Shown here one piece after another: positions 43,723-52,255 of a stretch of DNA of 64,000 nucleotides (positions are counted from its first letter, which is position 1; every line of letters starts with the position of its first letter). This stretch comes from an uncultured Spirochaetales bacterium (GTDB taxonomy: Bacteria; Spirochaetota; Spirochaetia; Sphaerochaetales; Sphaerochaetaceae): the NCBI GenBank assembly GCA_949293595.1, contig CASFDW010000005.1, forward strand, positions 1 through 64,000. Direction: 5' to 3'. The notes beneath the pieces are model-generated. The model saw only the letters and a program-made list of their open reading frames with translations. It made no database searches and was not told where the DNA came from. The position numbers and the translations under genes were made by a program.

Positions 43723-44811
43723 ATGAAAAACATGTTCAAATACAGACAGGGTATCTCTGTGATCATATTGATAGCGGTGCTGGTGCTCGTGGTGGCCACA
43801 CCGCTTCAAAGCGCGGTGAAGCTGATCCTCATGGCGTTGGCTCTCGTCATAATCGGCTTCAACAGCAGAGGGAACGCATCATACGCGAAGGCGAACAAGA
43901 TAGTCGCCGCCAGGGACATGTCGAGAATGGACGAGGCCGTGGCGCTCTATTCGAAGGCGGTCAAGGCCGGCATAAGCTCCAACTACCGCCTGATGGCCGG
44001 GACAATCATACTCCAGTACGGGGACATAGAGGAAGGCCGAAGGATATTGGAAAAGCTGAACGACGACAGGAACAAGGATGTCAGATGCGTCTCGAAGCTC
44101 AGCCTTTCGATGTACTATTGGATAAGGAAGGACCTGGGCAAGGCCATAGGGCTCTGCGAGGAGACAAGGTCGGAAGGCTACCGCAACCAGAATCTTTATG
44201 TGAACCTATGCACATATTATCTGGCGGAACACAACCAGAAACAGTTTCTCAGAACGCTCAAGGAGGCTTTTTCGGGCAACATGGCATCAATCCCGTTGAT
44301 CGACCTGCAGGCGGTGCATCTGATGCTTCAGGACAACTGGAAGGATGCCGGAGGAACGCTGAAGGGAATATTCGACCAGGTAACCCCGTCGTTTCCCGAC
44401 CCATATGTGCATATGGCGCAGGTAAAGCTCCATTACGGAAACGTGAAGGATGCCGTCGAATATCTTAAGAGCGGGCTTGGATGCATATTCTCCAACACGG
44501 TCCTCTTCGACAAAAGCATGCTTGAGAAGATGCTTGAAGGACTCGGGAACGAAAACACCCGGCTTGACTGGGTGGAGGGCATCAACAACAACACCGAGGC
44601 AATCATCAACGGAAATCTGCCTGCCGTTGGCACGGGCGGACGCCCCTGCAGCGATATGGTCGTTCCAGGATATCCGAAGGAGCCGGTTTTCAAATCCGGC
44701 GGCAGCCAGAGCGCCATATCGAGGAACGTCGGCGACGGTGACGACAGGGATGTCGACACCGAGCTGAACGAGGAAGATGAGAAATGGCTTAGAAGGCACT
44801 CGGGCAACTGA
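43723..44811 (+). CDS. Membrane-anchored TPR-like protein
   Basis: Protein of 362 residues with two adjacent N-terminal membrane helices (about 8-45) and a helical-repeat body (about 50-290) that resembles tetratricopeptide repeats: DEAVALYSKAVKAG, EEGRRILEKLNDDR, GKAIGLCEETRSEG, DAVEYLKSGLG. The last 60 residues are Gly/Asp-rich and probably disordered. Function unknown; such proteins are usually scaffolds. GGGG lies just before the ATG at 43723. Followed by its own terminator. Confidence 0.8.
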   Translation: MKNMFKYRQGISVIILIAVLVLVVATPLQSAVKLILMALALVIIGFNSRGNASYAKANKIVAARDMSRMDEAVALYSKAVKAGISSNYRLMAGTIILQYGDIEEGRRILEKLNDDRNKDVRCVSKLSLSMYYWIRKDLGKAIGLCEETRSEGYRNQNLYVNLCTYYLAEHNQKQFLRTLKEAFSGNMASIPLIDLQAVHLMLQDNWKDAGGTLKGIFDQVTPSFPDPYVHMAQVKLHYGNVKDAVEYLKSGLGCIFSNTVLFDKSMLEKMLEGLGNENTRLDWVEGINNNTEAIINGNLPAVGTGGRPCSDMVVPGYPKEPVFKSGGSQSAISRNVGDGDDRDVDTELNEEDEKWLRRHSGN

Positions 44812-44819
44812 AAGGAAAG

Positions 44820-44841
44820 GGACGGCGGAGGCCGTCCTTTT
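44820..44841 (+). terminator. Terminator of TPR gene
   Basis: GGACGGC-GGAG-GCCGTCC (44820-44837) followed by TTTT, 8 bases after the stop. Confidence 0.88.
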
Positions 44842-44844
44842 CCA

Positions 44845-46830
44845 TCAGTACTTGGTGCTGAATATCATCGAGACACATAGTCCGTCGGACAAGGATTCGT
44901 AGCCTATCTTCATCCTCATCGGGACCTCGACCAAACCTATCAGGCTGAACACGCACTGTATCTCCGCGCCTGTCGAATATTTGAAATCGAGCGCGTTCAG
45001 GAGCATGTCGAAATATCCGCCGATCTCGATATCCTTGAAAATCAGGAACTCGCCCAGTGTGGGGCTCAACGGTAGCTTGTAGCCGGATGCGAACGACATC
45101 ACCGTCAAAAGCTTCTTGTCCGTCTCCGGACCCGTATAGCCGTATCCGGGAATGATCAGGTTCGTCTCGAACCCGTCGGCATAATACAGCGGGACACCGT
45201 CTGCTCCGTCCACAGCACCCCTCATCCTGAATCCGACATCGACATAGAAATCAAGAGGAAGCATGAAGCGGGTGGACAGACCGCCCTGAAGGTAATGTCT
45301 GGGAGGCTCGTCGAACATGTTCGCCGTCAGCTGATAGCCGAAATCGGAAAACAGGGTGCCCCATGGCACCTGGAAGACGGCTGAAATCTGGGCAGTCAGA
45401 AGATAGCGCGCCACGCTCTCATAGGCGGCGCTGTTGAAATATTCGAAGCTCTGGTTGAACTGGATATCCATAAGATCCCTTTGCGCGGCGAACTTGAAAT
45501 CCATACCTTCCCTGACATAGAAGGAAGGCCGCCAGCGGGCTGCATCCCACAGGAACGCCCCCTCGAGGCTGATCCTGTAGCGCTGTATCGGATAAACGTT
45601 CATGGCGATTGAAAGTACCGGACTGCATTTGGACTGCCTCCATGTCCGTGTCTCGAACGAGCCTCCCGCCAGCACCCTTATCTCCAGAGGCCGGTATCTG
45701 AAATAATACTCCAACCCCATCTCAAGGCTGTCGCGCAGGTAATACGGATACCCGTATGTCTGATAGCTTTTTATTCCTATGTCGATTATGTTGGACGGAC
45801 TCGAGCTCTCTATGCGGTCGAAGTAATACAGGTTGTTCTCTGTCTTCTCGATTGTGGAGGCATATGCAATGCGTTCCTCATCGAACTCGTGCGACCCGGC
45901 CTTGTAAAGCTTGGAAAGCGCCTCCGCCTGCTCCTCTGCCGCCTGATATCCCAGCTCGGCCATCTCCTCGGCGGATGCGAAATCCATGAACGAGTACTGC
46001 TCGACGTTGCATCTTATCCATATGTATCCCTCGTACTCCTTCATGTCCTTGGCCGCCCTCTGGCGTTTGCCTACGTCGAACGCGCCGTTGATGATGGTTA
46101 TCGGATTGATCAGATTGATCGTGTCGAGATCATAGAACGTGGTGCTGATTATGACTGTGTCCGTATAGTCGTATGCCACATTTATCGGGGCAAGGGATTT
46201 CACCCCTCCGTCTATCAGCAGATGGCCGTTGTATTTCACAGGTGGGAAATACACAGGAAGGGCGAACGAAGCGATGAGGATGTCCGCAAAATTGCCTTCG
46301 GTTATCCTGATCTCCCTCTTTGTGACAAGATCGTCGCATATCACCATGACCGGAATAGGCAGGTCCTCAAGCCTCAGGTCCTCCCCCACAACCGATTTGA
46401 CAAGCGTCTTGAACGACTCGGGAAGCAAAAGCCCGCCCTTGAGAGGTATGGTGAAATTGAAGTAGTTGGACAGCTCCCCAACGGTCATGATTTCGGAAAT
46501 CTGGGCAGGCTGGAGCCCGGCCGCATACAGCATCCCGATGATGGAGCCCATCGAGTTTGCGACAATGAAATCGGGAACAATGCCGTTCTCCTCCATATAT
46601 TGCAGGACTCCGAGATGTGCGAGCGCCCTTGCGGACCCTCCTGTCAAAACCAGGCCTATGGGATCACGCTCCCCCTTCGTCCGTTCAAGAATGCGTTCCC
46701 TGAACCCCTGCTCCCCGTATGTGATGGGAATATCCGATGCCAGGAAATAATCGGAGAACTCGCCTTCCAAAGATGCAAAAAGACCAAAAGAGACAAAGAG
46801 CGCGCATAAAAAAACACAGATCCTCTTCAT
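44845..46830 (-). CDS. Patatin-like phospholipase with outer-membrane barrel
   Basis: A 661-residue secreted protein. Signal peptide about 1-19 (SFGLFAS). The patatin domain (about 55-260) has the glycine loop LVLTGGSARALAHLGVL, the nucleophile in ANSMGSIIGML (family: GxSxG, here Ala replaces the first Gly) and the catalytic aspartate in LIDGGV. After a helical linker, the C-terminal 320 residues alternate aromatic strands as in an outer-membrane beta barrel and end in SMIFSTKY. PlpD-like two-part design: a type V-d secreted lipase. This is the best evidence that the organism has an outer membrane. Confidence 0.88.
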   Translation of the reverse strand: MKRICVFLCALFVSFGLFASLEGEFSDYFLASDIPITYGEQGFRERILERTKGERDPIGLVLTGGSARALAHLGVLQYMEENGIVPDFIVANSMGSIIGMLYAAGLQPAQISEIMTVGELSNYFNFTIPLKGGLLLPESFKTLVKSVVGEDLRLEDLPIPVMVICDDLVTKREIRITEGNFADILIASFALPVYFPPVKYNGHLLIDGGVKSLAPINVAYDYTDTVIISTTFYDLDTINLINPITIINGAFDVGKRQRAAKDMKEYEGYIWIRCNVEQYSFMDFASAEEMAELGYQAAEEQAEALSKLYKAGSHEFDEERIAYASTIEKTENNLYYFDRIESSSPSNIIDIGIKSYQTYGYPYYLRDSLEMGLEYYFRYRPLEIRVLAGGSFETRTWRQSKCSPVLSIAMNVYPIQRYRISLEGAFLWDAARWRPSFYVREGMDFKFAAQRDLMDIQFNQSFEYFNSAAYESVARYLLTAQISAVFQVPWGTLFSDFGYQLTANMFDEPPRHYLQGGLSTRFMLPLDFYVDVGFRMRGAVDGADGVPLYYADGFETNLIIPGYGYTGPETDKKLLTVMSFASGYKLPLSPTLGEFLIFKDIEIGGYFDMLLNALDFKYSTGAEIQCVFSLIGLVEVPMRMKIGYESLSDGLCVSMIFSTKY

Positions 46831-46838
46831 AATGCCTA

Positions 46839-46867
46839 AGCATAAGCAAAAACAGAATAAAAAACAA
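46839..46867 (-). promoter_or_regulatory. Promoter of patatin gene, near-leaderless
   Basis: On the minus strand TTGTTT (complement of 46862-46867), 17 bp, TATGCT (complement of 46839-46844), 8 bases to the ATG at 46830. Confidence 0.5.
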
Positions 46868-46939
46868 TAAAGCGGAAAGCCTGCCCAGGCTTATGGTCGG
46901 TAAAATCCGACCACCGGGGATGCGCACATGTTTTTCTTA

Positions 46940-46969
46940 TTTACAAGACCGCCTGACTTTTGCTAGAAT
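46940..46969 (+). promoter_or_regulatory. Promoter of tRNA-Leu
   Basis: TTTACA (46940-46945), 18 bp, TAGAAT (46964-46969) preceded by TGC (extended -10). The tRNA begins 14 bases after the -10 box. Confidence 0.65.
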
Positions 46970-46982
46970 GCCTAGTAATGAT

Positions 46983-47066
46983 GCCGGTGTGGTGAAATTG
47001 GTAGACACAGTAGACTCAAAATCTGCCGGGAGCAATCCTGTATCGGTTCGAGCCCGATCACCGGTA
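46983..47066 (+). tRNA. tRNA-Leu (CAA)
   Basis: Class II tRNA with a long variable arm. Acceptor stem GCCGGTG with CACCGGT (first pair G-U), D loop with AAATTGGTAGA, anticodon stem GTAGA/TCTGC around loop CTCAAAA giving anticodon CAA, T arm ATCGGTTCGAGCCCGAT, discriminator A. No CCA is encoded. The next gene starts 4 bases after the discriminator. Confidence 0.95.
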
Positions 47067-47070
47067 AAAG

Positions 47071-48342
47071 ATGCCATTCTATCTTAAAAACGAGGAAACT
47101 GACGAGGAATACAGAAAGATGCTGGACCATTTCCAGTCGACCTCGTCCTACTCCTTCCCCCCTGATCCTGATTTTCCCACCAGTGATATCCTGAATTCGA
47201 AAAAGGGCATGATGTTCGCAATACTGGGCGCCCGTACGAAAACCGGGGAGAAGGTCGTGCTGAGAGGTTTTTCCGGCCAGGCGCGTGGAAGGCACAGGGT
47301 TCCGGGATATGTTCCACCGTGCTACAGCGAAAAAGCCTGGAAGGAGATCGAGGGCCTTTACGACCCGCGGATCAAGATGCTCGACGCAAAAATCGCCGCA
47401 GGAGACACAGAGGCCGTCGTAGAGCGCAGGGAGCTGTCCCGGCAGGCCACGAGTAAGATCCGGGACCTTCATCTGTTTCATGACATAGACGGCGGTACGT
47501 TCACTTTGGACGACATCCAGGCGGACATGCCTACCGGAAGCGGCGACTGTGCGGGACTCAAGGCCCTGAACACGGCAATGAAGAAGGGCTACAGGATTTC
47601 AAGCTTTGCCGAATTCCACTACGGTCCCGACACCGTAACACGGCAGGACGGCGTGTTCTACCCTCCCTGCAGCCAGAGATGCGGGAAAATAATCAGCCGG
47701 ATGCTAAAGCTGGACTTCATCTATCTGGACGACGACATGGCGGTGATCGACAAACCGTCAGGGCTCCTCTCCGTCCCAGGGAAGGGAGAGGACAAGAAGG
47801 ACTGCGTGAGCGAGAGGTTCAAGAAGATATTCATCGATCCCATAGACAACCCGTTCGTCCACCGTCTGGACATGGACACATCGGGAATCCTGGTTCTCGC
47901 CCGGACGAAGGAGGCGCAAAGGGCGTTGTCGATGTCTTTCGAGAACAGGGATGTGAAGAAGGAATACGAGGCCCTGCTGGTCGGACGGGTCGATGCGGAG
48001 GAAGGGACAATAGACCTTCCGATACGCCTCGATCCGGAAAGAAGGCCCTACCAGATAGTCGATTGCGAAAACGGGAAAAAGGCCTCCACCGGATTCAGAA
48101 GGCTGGGCTGCACGACCGTGGACGGCACGCTCTGCACACGCATGCTGTTTTCACCACGCACGGGAAGGACGCACCAGATAAGGGTGCATGCGGCATCGGG
48201 TCTCGGGCATCCGATATACTCGGACAGATTGTATGGAAAGGAAGTACCCGGAAGAAGGCTGATGCTTCATGCGTCGAGGCTGGAGATTACACATCCGCGG
48301 ACCGGGCGCAGGATGACATTCACCTCCCCCGCCCCATTCTGA
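47071..48342 (+). CDS. RluA family RNA pseudouridine synthase with long N-terminal domain
   Basis: Converts uridine to pseudouridine in rRNA or tRNA. The 423-residue protein has about 210 N-terminal residues of unknown fold with four scattered cysteines (PPCYS, GDCAG, YPPCSQRCGK), then the RluA catalytic domain: FIYLDDDMAVIDKPSGLLSV, catalytic aspartate in HRLDMDTSGIL, and GRTHQIRVHA. The ATG at 47071 begins 4 bases after the tRNA, without a Shine-Dalgarno site, so processing of the tRNA 3' end would leave an almost leaderless mRNA. Overlaps the convergent PHP gene by 23 bp. Confidence 0.88.
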   Translation: MPFYLKNEETDEEYRKMLDHFQSTSSYSFPPDPDFPTSDILNSKKGMMFAILGARTKTGEKVVLRGFSGQARGRHRVPGYVPPCYSEKAWKEIEGLYDPRIKMLDAKIAAGDTEAVVERRELSRQATSKIRDLHLFHDIDGGTFTLDDIQADMPTGSGDCAGLKALNTAMKKGYRISSFAEFHYGPDTVTRQDGVFYPPCSQRCGKIISRMLKLDFIYLDDDMAVIDKPSGLLSVPGKGEDKKDCVSERFKKIFIDPIDNPFVHRLDMDTSGILVLARTKEAQRALSMSFENRDVKKEYEALLVGRVDAEEGTIDLPIRLDPERRPYQIVDCENGKKASTGFRRLGCTTVDGTLCTRMLFSPRTGRTHQIRVHAASGLGHPIYSDRLYGKEVPGRRLMLHASRLEITHPRTGRRMTFTSPAPF

Positions 48343-49123
48343 GGGCGAACGGGGACGTCGAATCCACCTCCATGAACGAAATACCCATTCCTGCGGCAAG
48401 ATCGTCAAGCATCGGGATGCTCCTTGTCAGGTTCCCGACATTGTGGGCGTCGGTGTTTCTCACGAACTTCTCCGCACCCATCTCCAACGCCAGCTCCCAG
48501 AACGGCTTCATCGGATAGCTGGGACGGTCATAGCGGCTAGGTCTGATCAGGCCGTTGCCGTTCATCTCCATCGGCAGCCCATGGCTCATGGCACAACTTA
48601 TGATGTCCTTTGATACGGCTTTAGCATCGGCATCGAATCTTTCATAGCCTATGAAGAACACATCCGGATGGGCGACGAATGCGAAACGCGGATACTCCAT
48701 GGCCTTGATCATGCTGTCGGCATAGCAGTGGAGATCGTCCTTTCCGAGAGGCCTCGTGAAAAGAGACTTGTACTCCCCGTCCTTGAGCGTGTAGTGGGTG
48801 CCGAAGATGAGATAGTCGGCCTTTTCCAGAAGGCTGTCGTAATAATCATCCATTCCGGGGAAATAGTCGCACTCCCAGCCAAGAAGGACGTCCACGCCCT
48901 TTCCCGCATACTCCTTCTTCAGACGCAGGACCTCGTCCTCGTAGACCTCCTTCATGCGGTAGGCCATCCGGGATGAATGAAGCCTGTCGTCCGGAAACGG
49001 AAGATGCTCCGTGAAACCAAGGACGCAAAGGCCGTCGGCAACCGCCCTACGCACATATTCCTCAGGATAACCGGAACCATGTCCGCAATACACGCTGTGG
49101 GTATGCAGGTTGTAATCAAACAT
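48320..49123 (-). CDS. PHP domain phosphatase (histidinol-phosphatase HisK type)
   Basis: Metal-dependent phosphoesterase of 267 residues. Metal ligands: NLHTHSVYCGHG at the start, LGFTEHLPF, VLLGWECDYFPG, YLIFGTHYTL, FVAHPDVFF and RNTDAHNVGNL. HisK-type PHP proteins dephosphorylate histidinol phosphate, but no other histidine gene is nearby, so another phosphoester is possible. The ATG at 49123 has AGGAGG upstream and overlaps the coiled-coil gene's stop by 8 bp. Confidence 0.88.
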   Translation of the reverse strand: MFDYNLHTHSVYCGHGSGYPEEYVRRAVADGLCVLGFTEHLPFPDDRLHSSRMAYRMKEVYEDEVLRLKKEYAGKGVDVLLGWECDYFPGMDDYYDSLLEKADYLIFGTHYTLKDGEYKSLFTRPLGKDDLHCYADSMIKAMEYPRFAFVAHPDVFFIGYERFDADAKAVSKDIISCAMSHGLPMEMNGNGLIRPSRYDRPSYPMKPFWELALEMGAEKFVRNTDAHNVGNLTRSIPMLDDLAAGMGISFMEVDSTSPFALRMGRGR

Positions 49124-50144
49124 CAGATCCTCCTTTTTCCAGACGCAGCCTGAGCCTGGAGATCTCGTCCTCCAGCACACCCATCCTCTCATAGATCCCG
49201 TCCCTCTCCTTCTTGAGCCTTTCAAGCTCCGAAAGCTTCTCATCAAGCATGGCGGACACATGCCTGGCATCCAGACGGGACATGATTCCGGACTCCACTT
49301 CCCTGAGCTGTCTGAGCCGGGCCTCCATCTCAAGCATGGCTCCAAGATGGTCAAGCACGGTGGAGGGTGTGTCCTGGTCGACCCATTTCTCTCCATTTTC
49401 AAAAAGCATGAGCCCGTAGTCAAGAAGCATGCGCGAATAATCGTTCCGTTTCGCGCTCAGAAGATTCTGCATGCCGTCGATCTCGTCCCTCTCAGGTGAA
49501 TCGGGTGAAATCTTCGAGGAAAGTATCCCATATGAACCGAGCTGCGCATCCCTCTTGTCCAAAAGCATCCTTATCTCCAAAACGAGCTTGACGCCGTCAT
49601 CGGTCACAAGATAGTTCTCCAGCTTCCTGTCGAAAAGGAGCTTCCCGTAGTTCCTGAAACGCTCCTCCTGGTTCTTCTCGAAAGACGACAGGTCCCATTT
49701 CTTCACGAACCTGTTGAAAAACCCGTTCTTGGAGGATGACATGATCTTGTCGTACTCGCTCCAGTCATCGTTCAGGAATGCGATCTCGTCCGCAAGCCGT
49801 CCCTCTGACTTCAAGGAAAAAAGAAGTGCTCCGAGACGTGTGTATTTTTCTTCCAGTTGCCTGTCTATGGAGGCTATCTTCTCCCTGGCGCTGGTCATGG
49901 CCTGCTCGATCCGTGAGTTCTTGCGGCCCTCCCTGCTGGCCTTCTCGAAGCTGGAGCTGTATGAATTGAGCTTTATCTCCATGTTTGCGAGGTTTTCAAG
50001 CTCACGGGCGCCCACGGACGGCTGCCAGGAAGCCCTGGATCCGACAACGGCAAGGGCCAGTGCCTCGGCTTCGGACCTGAAGGATTCCTCCAGGTCCCTT
50101 CCTTCGCGCCTTACCTTCTCGATATCCATATCCAAAACTTCCAT
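49116..50144 (-). CDS. Coiled-coil protein of unknown function
   Basis: A 342-residue, mostly helical, charged protein with long coiled coils (about 30-130 and 255-340) and no membrane segment. I do not recognise a family. The start at 50144 (MEVLDMDIEK) is chosen because TTGTCA (complement of 50175-50180), 16 bp and TAAACT (complement of 50153-50158) end 8 bases before it; an upstream ATG at 50225 would lie before this promoter. It is cotranslated with the PHP phosphatase (8 bp overlap), which links the two in an unknown task. Confidence 0.75.
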   Translation of the reverse strand: MEVLDMDIEKVRREGRDLEESFRSEAEALALAVVGSRASWQPSVGARELENLANMEIKLNSYSSSFEKASREGRKNSRIEQAMTSAREKIASIDRQLEEKYTRLGALLFSLKSEGRLADEIAFLNDDWSEYDKIMSSSKNGFFNRFVKKWDLSSFEKNQEERFRNYGKLLFDRKLENYLVTDDGVKLVLEIRMLLDKRDAQLGSYGILSSKISPDSPERDEIDGMQNLLSAKRNDYSRMLLDYGLMLFENGEKWVDQDTPSTVLDHLGAMLEMEARLRQLREVESGIMSRLDARHVSAMLDEKLSELERLKKERDGIYERMGVLEDEISRLRLRLEKGGSDV

Positions 50145-50152
50145 ATCGATAT

Positions 50153-50201
50153 AGTTTAGCACATCTTGTTTTGTTGACAAAGGGCAACTGGAAATTATAT
50201 C
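50153..50201. promoter_or_regulatory. Divergent promoters with overlapping -35 boxes
   Basis: Plus: TTGACA (50174-50179), 16 bp, TATATC (50196-50201). Minus: TTGTCA (complement of 50175-50180), 16 bp, TAAACT (complement of 50153-50158). The two -35 boxes share five base pairs. Confidence 0.5.
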
Positions 50202-50289
50202 CTTTTCAAGCGGGATGTTATCCATCACACATCCGAAAAACAAGTGGTTGCAGACAATCACACAGCTCATCAAGGAGAACCTTTTCAAA

Positions 50290-50877
50290 ATGGAAAACGA
50301 AGCAGACAATCTTGCTCCAATGCTGGAAGAGAAAATCCGGCAGGTCATCACCAAAATCAGCACGGACCCGAATCCAGAAGAACTCGAGAACATAAAGAAA
50401 ATCATCCGTAAAAACGTACCGTTCTTCTCCCGCGGGGCCTTTTCCGCCTATCTTCTGAGGGAACTGGCAGCCTCGAGGCAGCCGAGGGACGCAAAGAAGC
50501 CGTTCGACAGGGACAAGAAGGAAGTGAAGCCGGCATTGCAGAAAAAGAAGGAAGCCGTGCAGAAGCCACAGGAGGAGGAAAAGCCTCATCAGACCGAACA
50601 GGAAAAAGAGGAGAAGAAGGAGGATAAGGTCCTTCCGGAAGGAGCAAAGACACTCTATCTGAACATCGGCAAGATGAAGAGGCTCTACGCTAAGCAGCTC
50701 TCCTCACTTCTCCAGGAGGAGCTCGGAATCCAGAGGGAAGACATATACACCCTACGCATCCACGACAAGTATTCATTCATCACCATGAGCGAGGAAAACT
50801 GCCAGAAAGCCATTGAAAAGCTCAACGGCATGGATATCAACGGCCGCACGGCCCAGATCAACTATTCCAACAGATAA
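50290..50877 (+). CDS. Stand-alone DbpA-type RNA-binding protein
   Basis: A 195-residue protein: a helical N-terminal domain (about 1-65, LEEKIRQVITKISTD), a Lys/Glu-rich disordered linker (75-118) and a DbpA RNA-binding fold (118-195, TLYLNIGKMKRLYAKQLSSL, INGRTAQINYSN). In DbpA/CsdA this fold targets helicases to rRNA; here no helicase domain is attached. AAGGAG lies about 12 bases before the ATG at 50290, with a leader of about 80 bases. The MBL gene begins 2 bp after its stop. Confidence 0.82.
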   Translation: MENEADNLAPMLEEKIRQVITKISTDPNPEELENIKKIIRKNVPFFSRGAFSAYLLRELAASRQPRDAKKPFDRDKKEVKPALQKKKEAVQKPQEEEKPHQTEQEKEEKKEDKVLPEGAKTLYLNIGKMKRLYAKQLSSLLQEELGIQREDIYTLRIHDKYSFITMSEENCQKAIEKLNGMDINGRTAQINYSNR

Positions 50878-50879
50878 AA

Positions 50880-51521
50880 ATGAGGATACAGCCTTTTTCC
50901 CTGGGCATCGTCGGCACGAACTGCTACGTCGTATATGGATACGACGGTTGCAAGGCGTTGCTGGTGGATGCCCCGGACGGAATCGGAAAAGCGGCATCCT
51001 TCATCCAGGACAACAACCTAAAGCTCGAGGCCGTGCTGCTTACCCACGGACATTTCGACCATGTACTGGGGCTTGCGGAAATAAGCAGGATCTTTCCGGG
51101 AACGGAGGTGTTCGTCAGCTTGAAGGACAAGGATTACATCCTGTCCGGCGGACTTTTGAACAGACAGTTGCTCTCACTGCATTTTCCGGACATCCTCCGG
51201 GACTTTGGGAAGGATCTGGACGAACTTCCCGGAAGCCTCTCGTACTATGGGCAAAGCTGCCACGGGTTCGAAGTGATCGACACACCCGGACATACTCCGG
51301 GGTCGGTTTGCCTGTACAACAGGAAGGAGTCGTTGCTATTCTCGGGGGACACGCTTTTCATGTGCGGTTATGGCAGGACGGATTTTCCGAACGGGAACCA
51401 GATCCTGCTCATGCAGTCCCTGGAAAAGCTGTTCGACGGACTGGAAGGAAGCACAGACGTGCTTCCGGGACATGGTCCGGCAACGACCATCGGTGCGGAA
51501 AAAGCCTGTCTGGGCCTGTAA
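50880..51521 (+). CDS. MBL-fold metallohydrolase (glyoxalase II-like)
   Basis: Metallo-beta-lactamase-fold hydrolase of 213 residues, usually a thioester hydrolase. Metal ligands: LTHGHFDHVLG (HxHxDH), DTPGHTPGSVCL, FSGDTLF and VLPGHGPAT. The N-terminal GTNCYVVYGYDGCKALLVD is typical of YcbL-like proteins. It starts 2 bp after the RNA-binding gene and is probably translated by the same ribosomes. Followed by a terminator. Confidence 0.92.
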   Translation: MRIQPFSLGIVGTNCYVVYGYDGCKALLVDAPDGIGKAASFIQDNNLKLEAVLLTHGHFDHVLGLAEISRIFPGTEVFVSLKDKDYILSGGLLNRQLLSLHFPDILRDFGKDLDELPGSLSYYGQSCHGFEVIDTPGHTPGSVCLYNRKESLLFSGDTLFMCGYGRTDFPNGNQILLMQSLEKLFDGLEGSTDVLPGHGPATTIGAEKACLGL

Positions 51522-51549
51522 GACCGCATATGCGCCAAGAAAGAAACAG

Positions 51550-51578
51550 GGGATGCATCCAGGCATCCCCCGTTTTTA
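51550..51578 (+). terminator. Terminator after the MBL gene
   Basis: GGGGATGC, 6-base loop, GCATCCCC (51550-51571), then CG and five T. It may also stop the convergent DksA-like gene. Confidence 0.85.
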
Positions 51579-51581
51579 TAA

Positions 51582-51935
51582 CTATCTTCCCAACCTTTCG
51601 TTCTCAGTCTTGCATTCTATGCAGAGGACCGCGGAAGGAATAGCCCTGAGCCGGCCTTCCGGAATCTTCTTCCCGCATTGCAGACAGAATCCGTATTTTC
51701 CATCGGCAATCCTTTTCAAAGCGCCCTCTATGGCCTTGAGCCTTTTCGCGTCCATCGCGTTAAGCGCTTCCATCTTTCTGTAAGCGGCATCATCGGAAGC
51801 AAGATCGCTTGAATCCCTTCCGCTCGCGGAAAGCGCTTCCTGGCGGAAATTATCCTCCTCCGAATTAAGCTTTTTCAACAGTTCGTCTCTTTCAGCTAGA
51901 AGACTTGCCTGCATTTCCTGTGTGAATGCGTCCAT
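51582..51935 (-). CDS. DksA/TraR family zinc finger protein
   Basis: A 117-residue transcription factor that would enter the RNA polymerase secondary channel. N-terminal coiled coil (about 5-75) with DSSDLASDDAAYRKMEALNA, then the zinc finger FCLQCGKKIPEGRLRAIPSA ending CIECK (four cysteines). Residues at the coiled-coil tip include Asp as in DksA. Ribosome site GGAAAGGGGG precedes the ATG. Single gene. Confidence 0.9.
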   Translation of the reverse strand: MDAFTQEMQASLLAERDELLKKLNSEEDNFRQEALSASGRDSSDLASDDAAYRKMEALNAMDAKRLKAIEGALKRIADGKYGFCLQCGKKIPEGRLRAIPSAVLCIECKTENERLGR

Positions 51936-52030
51936 CTTTAGCCCCCTTTCCTATATTATGAATGTAAAATACAATACCACCGGGTGGAGGTCAAGAAAAA
52001 ATGCAAAGAAAAGCAAAAATATGCAGGCCG

Positions 52031-52255
52031 TCACTGCCCGGCGCCGTCCTCGTCCCCATGCTTCAAGGCCTCTAAAAACCGTCTTGTGGTCCTGATCATG
52101 AAGGTCATGACAAAAACGTATACGAGAAAGACAACCAAGGCCGCCCAACGCGGTCCCGTATAGGCAAGGAGCAGGAAAAAGAATCCGAGCGTCATGAACA
52201 CCGCGAGGAACGAAACCGACAGGACGATGCGCCTTCTCCTGTCCCCATCCTTCAC
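52031..52255 (-). CDS. Small membrane protein
   Basis: A 74-residue protein with two membrane helices (about 10-32 and 37-55) and charged ends. Its GTG start overlaps the thrH stop by 4 bases (GTGA), the usual sign of a genuine coupled gene. No family recognised. A 95-base gap without features follows before the DksA gene. Confidence 0.65.
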   Translation of the reverse strand: MKDGDRRRRIVLSVSFLAVFMTLGFFFLLLAYTGPRWAALVVFLVYVFVMTFMIRTTRRFLEALKHGDEDGAGQ

